NCBI GenBank assembly: GCA_003254925.1
Contig: QANZ01018762.1
Location: 1-64,000 of the forward strand
Direction: 5' to 3'
Origin: Chamaecrista fasciculata
Lineage: Eukaryota > Streptophyta > Magnoliopsida > Fabales > Fabaceae
Length of the DNA: 64,000 nt
The position numbers were made by a program, and so were the translations under genes. Below, one piece after another: positions 57,340-64,000 of this stretch; within the stretch, counting starts at the first letter, position 1; the number at the start of each line of letters is the position of its first letter. Below the pieces are notes generated by a model. That model did no database searches, was not told the origin of the DNA, and was given only the letters and a program-made list of their open reading frames with translations.

Positions 57340-57847
57340 GTGAGTTTCTCTGTGCTCTCTCCCACTGCACGTTTCTGTTCTTGTTTGCAGTGTCACTGTC
57401 CATTTCTTCAAAACCAGACATAGCATGAGTCTATCTCTGTCTTGTAGACCATTCTTTGCCTCCTTACACTCTCTACCTCTCCTATTCTTCTTCTCTTTTC
57501 TACTCTCTACCCCCAATCTCCTTCCTTCCTTCTTCCTTCATCTTCTCTGCATTCTTGAGCCTTGAAAAAGTATAGAACTTTCCTCACCCTCTTTCTTCTG
57601 CAACTTCTTCTGCATTATTATTAATGGAGATGGAGAACCACCTAACCCATCATTTTTTTAATCCCTTAACACCTGCAAGTTTTTGTTTTTATGCATACCC
57701 TTTTCTTCTCCATTGAAAGGGTCCAAGACCCTACATCTACAAACCCCAAAGCTCCAAACTTTGAGGCATTTCATCCTCTAAGAAAAAAAAATTGTATTTT
57801 TATTTAGCCCCCTTTTTTATCTTTTAGCTTTCTGGGTTTTCCCAAAA
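57340..57847 (+). promoter_or_regulatory. CT-rich leader of the RING-variant gene with an upstream ORF
   Basis: A pyrimidine-rich region with TCTCTACC and CTTCCTTCC runs is typical of plant 5' leaders. Within it, 57624-57716 is a 30-codon upstream reading frame (MEMENHLTHHFFNPLTPASF...) ending 131 bases before the main ATG. If transcribed, it could reduce translation of the main frame. Transcription start is unknown. Confidence 0.5.
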
Positions 57848-60800
57848 ATGTCATCAACTACACAGATGTGCCGTGCAGATTTGGAGCAAGGAAGTAGCCA
57901 GCGCAGTGACATGAGTGGCCAAGGTAGCGTTTGCTTCTCTGATGCCGAAGATGGCGGCTCCTGCTATTCCCATTTCTATTCAACAAATGGTGGCTCTTAT
58001 GATGAGAATAGCTTTGCTTGTTGTGATTCTGATCCTGAGTTTGAGGGTGTTCATGATCATCATGATCATGAATCTGGAAGATGTTCTTCTGTTAGTGAAT
58101 GTTCAGTGCAGGTGGAAATTGAAAGTGGGGTTCCTGAGATTAAGGTGCATTTGGATAAAGTGGAGAGGGAGTGTAGGATCTGTCACATGGGTTTGGAGAG
58201 TGATAGCCATGAATCTGGGGTTCCAATTGAATTGGGTTGTTCTTGCAAGGATGATTTGGGTTCTGCTCATAAAAACTGTGCTGAAACCTGGTTCAAGATT
58301 AAAGGAGATAGGTAAGTGAAAAAACCCTATCTGAAAATTTCTTTCAATTATGAGTTTTTTGGTACTTGATTTTTATGCTTAATTTCAATGCTTTGATGTA
58401 CTTACACGAGATGATATTAATAATGGTTGATCACTAACTGAAAAAAAAAGGGAGTGAAATTTTGATTTTTTTTTTTTTGTAGATTATGTTTGGACTGATG
58501 AGAGTAAATGAGAAGGAAAGGGGGAGAAATTATTTAAATATAAATCAAAAGAAATCTTCTAAATTAAGATTTCACATACCTTGGGTTGTGGGTGGTTTAA
58601 CTCATTGATAGGTTTAAAGAACAAAATAATGAGGAGGGATGATCAATTAATTAAATTTCTTCTGCGAAAGGTAAGGATAAAGAAGATTTCGTTAATTAAA
58701 GATGGTGATGATGAGAAAAGAAAGGCTTAAAAGCATTATTAGCCATTCTTGCTGAGTCACTAAAATGTCCAAATGCATTGGGCTTCCATGTTGCCCTCTA
58801 ACTTTTTTGAAATTTAGGAATCTCCAACTTGCTTCTTTCTACTAGTCATCTCTTTATCTATATATCAAAGTGGAGAATTGACACCTTCAACCTCTTCTGT
58901 CCCTTCTTTGAAATTTATAAGAATCTCTATCTTTCTTCCTTTTTTACTTCCCTTTGTCTCTCTACCAAAGTGGAGATTTGACCCCTACAACCCTCTTATA
59001 TGTTCCCCAAATATCTTGGTGGATGCTTGTTGCTTTCAGATGTTCCGCCTTGAATTATTTAAACCGTTAAATGTTAGATCCCATTTTCCTGTTCATCGAG
59101 TATTTATGACATCACTGATGTTGTCTGGATCCTGGTAGGAGTTCTTTAAGGTGCAATATGTACATACTTAGGCTGACATAACAAGAAAATGAAATATGAA
59201 TAGTAGCATCGTTTAGTATATGGATTTCCAGCGCATGTTAGACATTGACCCTACCAAAGTTTCATAGGGTTTGTTCTTTATATAGTTCATGTGGAGGTAT
59301 AACATTTGCTGTTTATGAAATAGTTGCAAGTTAAAGCCTTTAATGAATGTAACAAAGCAATTTTCCTGATTAATTGTGAACCCTGAATGGTGGATCAAAG
59401 TAACCATCCTTTAATCATACTTTTTCAATGGACTGGCTTCACTGTTCATATTTCTGCTTTAAGTGAAAAGCAATTTCAGGGGCGATTTGCTGAGGATCTG
59501 TTAACATAGCTAATTTAGACAATAGTTCATCCAAGTGCAAGAATTCATGGCTAAATTTAAAAAACGGCCGTAATGGAGGAGTATTTGAATCTGTTCTAAT
59601 TGGGAATCTTATTTAATTTATGTATATTGATGTCTTGATTAGTGGCAAGTAATTCATGACATTATATTTTTTTCTTACTTTTTGAGATTCCTTAATATTG
59701 TATGGTTTGGCATTTTATTCTTTGTTCAAGACAATCCTACCTATGTTAACTTGAGCTGGAAAGCCATAAAGCTTAAATTTCATTAACTGTTATGATTCAC
59801 TGAACTGTCTGCTATGAGCCGATGAAAACTTGTTATAGTTAGTTGTATTATTTAATTATTAAATCAGCAAAATTATATTAAGTTCATGTGTCCATGTTTG
59901 GATATACATATGCAATAATGAGAACATTGTCCTCTACACTTCAAGTTCATGCATATTGGTTCTCCTATATAGTATTTTGAGTTCTTAGTTATTACCGGCC
60001 TGAACTTTCTCTGCCTACCTTGTTTCTTCTATTTCGACATTGTCACATTGATGAGGCAGTAATAACTCCTTGTTTCAGAGTATTCCTAGGTATACCCAGT
60101 ACATTTTCACCAAGCTAATGACATATAAATATTTTGGAAAAAAAAACTTATATATAATTCCTTCAATCATACACTATATTTACATTATTTCTCTTTTATG
60201 ATTGATTGGTTATGCAAAAGTTTTTTTATATTCTCTCTCTACTATGATTAATTATGTAATAAATTTCTGAAAAGTATTTTACAATAAAGATATAAGAAAC
60301 TTTATATAAGTTCAATCCTTTTCCTAGGACCTACCTTTGGCGTATCTACATGTCCATTTGTCATTGCCTCATTGGCTTAGTGCACATACACTACTACCTC
60401 AGTAACTTTTCTTTAGCTTCCTTGAAAAAATTCTTGAGTAGACTCAATCTACAAAAAGATAAGTAGATCATGCCAATTGTAAAGAGACATAAGCATGCCA
60501 TATGTGGTTCTTACTGAAAAGTGTGTCACCCGTGTTTTTCTTCGTGATTGTTCTGAATTCTGATTTACTCTATCTTTTTGTAGGTCTGGTTTACTTGTGA
60601 ATCTCTTTGTTACCTTGTCTGTTTTGTGTATCCTATACTGTATGCTTGTAGCTAATTGGATTGTTGCCTCTCTATATCTCTCCTGCTATATAATAATATC
60701 AGAAGTGTCATGTTACAGATATGATTTGAGGACTAATTGAAGCTAAGCATTAAGTAAAATTCATCTAAATTGTAAAATAATGAAGATAATCTTGCTTTAT

Positions 60801-61094
60801 TTTTGAAATTTAGATTTTTATTATGTTTTAATTATTTCAGTTTGCTTAAATTCTTGTAGGACCTGTGAAATCTGTCATTCTGTGGCACGAAATGTTTATG
60901 GAGCAAATGAGGAGACAACTGAGAATTTAAGTGACAGTAATAATGCTACTGCATTATCCATTACTTCAGCTCCCGCTTCCCGGGAAACTCGTAGATTTTG
61001 GCGTGGCAATCGCTTCCTGAATTTTCTGCTTGCTTGTATGGTTTTTGCATTTGTCATATCATGGATTTTTCACTTCCATATGCCATCACCTTAG
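57848..61094 (+). CDS. RING-variant (RING-CH/MARCH-like) membrane E3 ligase candidate
   Basis: Two exons, 57848-58311 and 60860-61094, join across a GTAAGT donor and TTGTAG acceptor to give 232 residues. The splice falls inside the zinc domain and restores it. Cys109, Cys112, Cys131, Cys133, His141, Cys144, Cys157 and Cys160 make a complete C4HC3 RING-variant, with ETWFKIKGDRTCEICH as the family signature. The N-terminal 100 residues are acidic and Ser/His-rich. Residues about 207-228 form one hydrophobic membrane segment near the C-terminus. Proteins of this type bind E2 enzymes and ubiquitinate targets at membranes; substrate and compartment here are unknown. The 2548-base intron is much longer than either exon. 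The gene is convergent with the BSK gene on its right. Confidence 0.9.
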
Positions 61095-62398
61095 TTTTTC
61101 TGAGGTATAGTTCTTTCTTTTATGATATAAAGGAAAGAAAAACTTAGTAGAGAGCAAAGTTGAAAAAAAAAATGAAATGAAAATAGAAAAAGAAAAAATG
61201 AAGGAGAAACCTGACTGTTGAATACACAGGAATTATTGTATCTGATGAGAACCAGTGTTTTTACAGCTTGAGGCCTCATAGAAACCATCTGTTCATTCTT
61301 TCTTCACAAGTTATTGGGGCCTTGCATGGCTTTCTTATTCTACCATAAAAAATTAATGTGGTTCCTGGACAAGTACTAGAATGCTATATTGAAATGTATA
61401 TCACAAATTATTGTTGCTCCAATATGCCTTTTCCTGCATCATGTTTTTTATTTTGTTAGTCTTCTGATGGATTATAGCAAGTTCTTGCGGTGTTTGATAC
61501 TTTGATTAGCTTCCTTGCAGCAAAACTTGACGGTGAAAAGTGAAAACATCATTCTTTTTTTTTTTAAAATAAAAAACATCATTGGTATGAATCTTTGGCG
61601 TTTGTTGCATGGGATGTTGTTAGATGCTGTGAAAACATCATTTAAATGGTAAAAATTATCATCAATGGGGTCTCAAAGTAGAGACTTATTTTGAAGTTTT
61701 AGATTTTGGGAAGCTGTGAAAGAGGATTATGAAATTGTTCCACTGCCATTTAATTTAACCACAACCCATATCAAGGTTTACAAAGAAAAATTAAGAAATC
61801 AAAGGCAAGTGCCGATTTATTTCATCTCAAGAGTTGTCTCTTAAATAGACAAAAGAAATATAGCTTAAGAGAATTTTTATTTCATTAATTATTGAAGCTT
61901 TACATATATAACTTTTTATTTTTTGCCAGATTACATATATAATATTTGAAGTTGTGAGAATTTGAAATATTTGAAATTTTAACTACTAAGAGACATTATA
62001 TATGTAAGGATATTGGGAAAGAGGAAATCAAATGAATTAGGACTTGGGTAATGCCTGCCTAAGAAGTCACATTTATCTTAGTAATCTCTTCAAACTCGAT
62101 GCTTAAATTTGCAAGTAATTTTTTTTTTTTTGATAAGAATTTGCAAGTAATTAGTAATTACGTATATCTAACTATTTTGTTTTCCAACAGAAAAATAAGT
62201 TTGTATTTATGGGAGATTAGGGAACAAAAGAAGCTGCAGTCAGAAAGGAGGCTGCAGACATATAAAATTCCAAACCCGCCATTATCTTTCATGATAGAGG
62301 AAAATGGATGCAAGAATCTGACAACTACCCAAAATAATAAAATTAAGAGAAACATCAAATAATACTATATAGATAATAAGACAAAAGGTAAATAAAAT
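61095..62398. other. Convergent intergenic region
   Basis: Lies between the 3' ends of the RING-variant gene (+) and the BSK gene (-), so it should hold both 3' untranslated regions. A T-run/A-run pair near 61555-61580 and ATTTGCAAGTAATT repeated at 62106 and 62140 are the only repeats noted. Confidence 0.55.
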
Positions 62399-64000
62399 CT
62401 ATACAGTTTTCAAATTTTTGCTCCTTCTGGCTTCCATGTTTGTCCCATCTCTAAGAGTTTCTTGTGCATCATTCTCCATTTTAAGGCTGAAAAGGCAAGC
62501 TGCTTGAAGATACAGAGCAGTAGGCCACTCAGGTGACACCACTTGGGCTTGCATAGCATCCCCAAGAGCTTCTTGTGGCATCAAATTCATCAAATAAGAC
62601 AAGCATCGCCTTGCATACACAGTGGGTGATACCATGGTCCCTCCATCTATGAACTGAAAAAGGCCACCATGTCATAAATAAGATTAAAAAGAAAAAACAA
62701 ATCTGATTTTAAATACAAATTTAAAAATTAAAAGGATCACAACTAATTCTTAAGAGATAGGGATAAGATGTTTGCTGATAAATGGCCATAACCACACCAT
62801 TGCATTATGCATAGCACCCATCATCCCATCAATGGATGATTCCTTAAAAGATATAATTAACTAAAAAATGAGTAAATCAAACCAGTTTAAGCATGTCAGA
62901 AGTAAGTCACAATGAAAAATGCGATATATGTTTTAGATGTCTTTTCAATCTTCATGATTGACTTGATCCATATATCTTTTTGTATACATGTAGCTGCCAT
63001 CTCATACTCTACTTTGTCATCATGTTTTGCTAAGAAATTCTATCAATGACTGTTTCAATTTAGAAAATTAAGTTATGAGTGAACATAAAACTTGGTCTTG
63101 AAAGATATAAAAGTTGACAATTCAATCTCTGAAAGTCTAGTTTACATACTTTAGTCCATGAAAGTTATAAAGACAATACAGTCTAATCATTTAAGTCTAC
63201 TTTTTAGAGACTAACTTGTAGGGATAAAAGAACTAAAATGTATTGATTCTATGACTTTCAGGGATTAAAGAGTGAAAACTAGACTTTTAGGAATTGAGTT
63301 GTTAGCCCAATAATAGTTTGAGTAAGTTATAAATCACCTATCTTAAGGTCATACTGTTGCATCAATTTATTTGAAAACCCACCTATTAACAAAATTGTTA
63401 ATCAAAGCTTGTACCCTGTGCACTTTTCTTCTTATAAACTCATAATAGCCTGATTGATTGTAGTATAAACCACCAAAAGGCCATATTAATGCTCATGAAA
63501 ACTTAGAATATGGAGGCTAGTGTAAACTCAAGGCCCTGAAATGTTGTCAAAATCACTTAAATTCAAAAGTTTAAATGGTTATAATCTCCACACACTCAAC
63601 CCAAGTCACAGAACTTGAAGGACACTTACTTGAGTGTAGCAGTCAATGGCAGTGACAAAGTCCTTGGCTCTGAAAGCAGTATCTCCATGCTTCTTCAAAT
63701 TCAGAGTCTCCTGCATTTGACTGGTCCATAATTGAAAGGAAAGCTGCAATTTCCCACATTAAGCAGAATCAGCAATAAGTGATTAATGGAAGAATCTCAA
63801 AAATGATGTGAGCTCTCTACAAGACTTCCCCACCACCCCTTTTCTTTTATACTGTCTATATCTAAAGAAGAGAATTCCTGTCTCTTGTAAGGTGAAGGTG
63901 ATGGCAAACCTCATTGGCAATTCCCTCATCATCCTTGTATCCCATCTTCTCCAAGATTTCATGTATGGCTGTAAGATCAAGTCTCAAACAAGCTTCACCG
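62399..64000 (-). CDS. Brassinosteroid-signalling kinase (BSK) family, C-terminal part
   Basis: Three exons on the minus strand, >64000-63910, 63743-63630 and 62653-62399, join in frame with GT-AG borders to give 152 residues and a stop. The product reads [20 protein letters not shown], then [45 protein letters not shown] and [20 protein letters not shown]. This is the conserved tetratricopeptide-repeat end of plant BSK receptor-like cytoplasmic kinases, which relay brassinosteroid signals from the BRI1 receptor at the plasma membrane. The kinase domain and any N-myristoylation start lie beyond the window. The tail ends SKNLKTV, a few residues beyond where several BSKs stop. The subfamily member cannot be named from this part. 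The 976-base intron contains an inverted-repeat element. Confidence 0.92.
63089..63308. mobile_element. Inverted-repeat MITE-like element in a BSK intron
   Basis: The left arm GACAATTCAATCTCTGAAAG then TCTAGTTT (to 63143) is mirrored on the right by AAACTAGACTTTTAGGAATT then GAGTTGTTAGC. Inner motifs TTTAGTCCATGAAAGTTATA and TATGACTTTCAGGGATTAAA also pair. No target duplication was secured. Confidence 0.6.

Noticed and set aside
1..64000. CRISPR arrays, bacterial operons, rRNA genes, integrated viral genes
   Set aside because: Nothing of the kind is visible. The window is plant nuclear DNA, and the only retroelement polyprotein is a Ty3/gypsy transposon without an envelope gene.

Overview
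The window is nuclear DNA from a flowering plant, most likely a eudicot and plausibly a legume. The evidence is AT-rich sequence, GT-AG introns, plant gene families (BSK kinase, GIR1-like, plant RING-variant) and dense plant transposons. The legume assignment is an impression from repeat texture only. Three ordinary genes are supported: a small intronless GIR1-like zinc-ribbon gene (25.0-25.4 kb, +), a two-exon RING-variant membrane E3-ligase gene (57.8-61.1 kb, +), and the 3' end of a brassinosteroid-signalling-kinase (BSK) gene (62.4-64.0 kb, -) running off the right edge. The last two converge.

Most of the rest is layered mobile DNA. At 0.7-9.3 kb a complete CACTA element sits inside a Stowaway-like MITE. 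Removing it with one TAT target duplication restores matched MITE ends. The CACTA has a gutted TNPD transposase but a complete 7-exon TNPA reading frame (430 codons). At 9.5-16 kb lie a captured gene fragment, MULE-like ends, a duplicated segment and a 301-bp tandem repeat. At 18.6-23.8 kb there are a MULE-type element with a SINE inside it, a near-perfect palindromic MITE, a poly(A)-tailed retroposon and an hAT-like MITE. At 26-32 kb there are two more MITEs with clean 9-bp target duplications, a second retroposon copy split by a 2.17-kb solo LTR, and a small hairpin.

At 32.6-40.1 kb a complete Ty3/gypsy chromovirus-like element, with an uninterrupted 1505-aa gag-pol on the minus strand, lies within an older LTR-like remnant. 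From 40.1 to 49.0 kb a segment is present twice. The copies flank an interrupted ~600-bp palindrome carrying a 2.4-kb solo LTR. At 49.5-55.6 kb there are further MITEs, a second local duplication and an assembly gap in an inverted-repeat element. Two paralogous duplications in the window each contain one copy with a MITE and one without, so they give internal empty-site controls.

No clearly new molecular system was found. The strongest items are the nested MITE/CACTA structure with an intact TNPA and missing TNPD core, the two empty-site pairs, the two-copy retroposon family, and the LTR-interrupted palindrome between duplicated segments.
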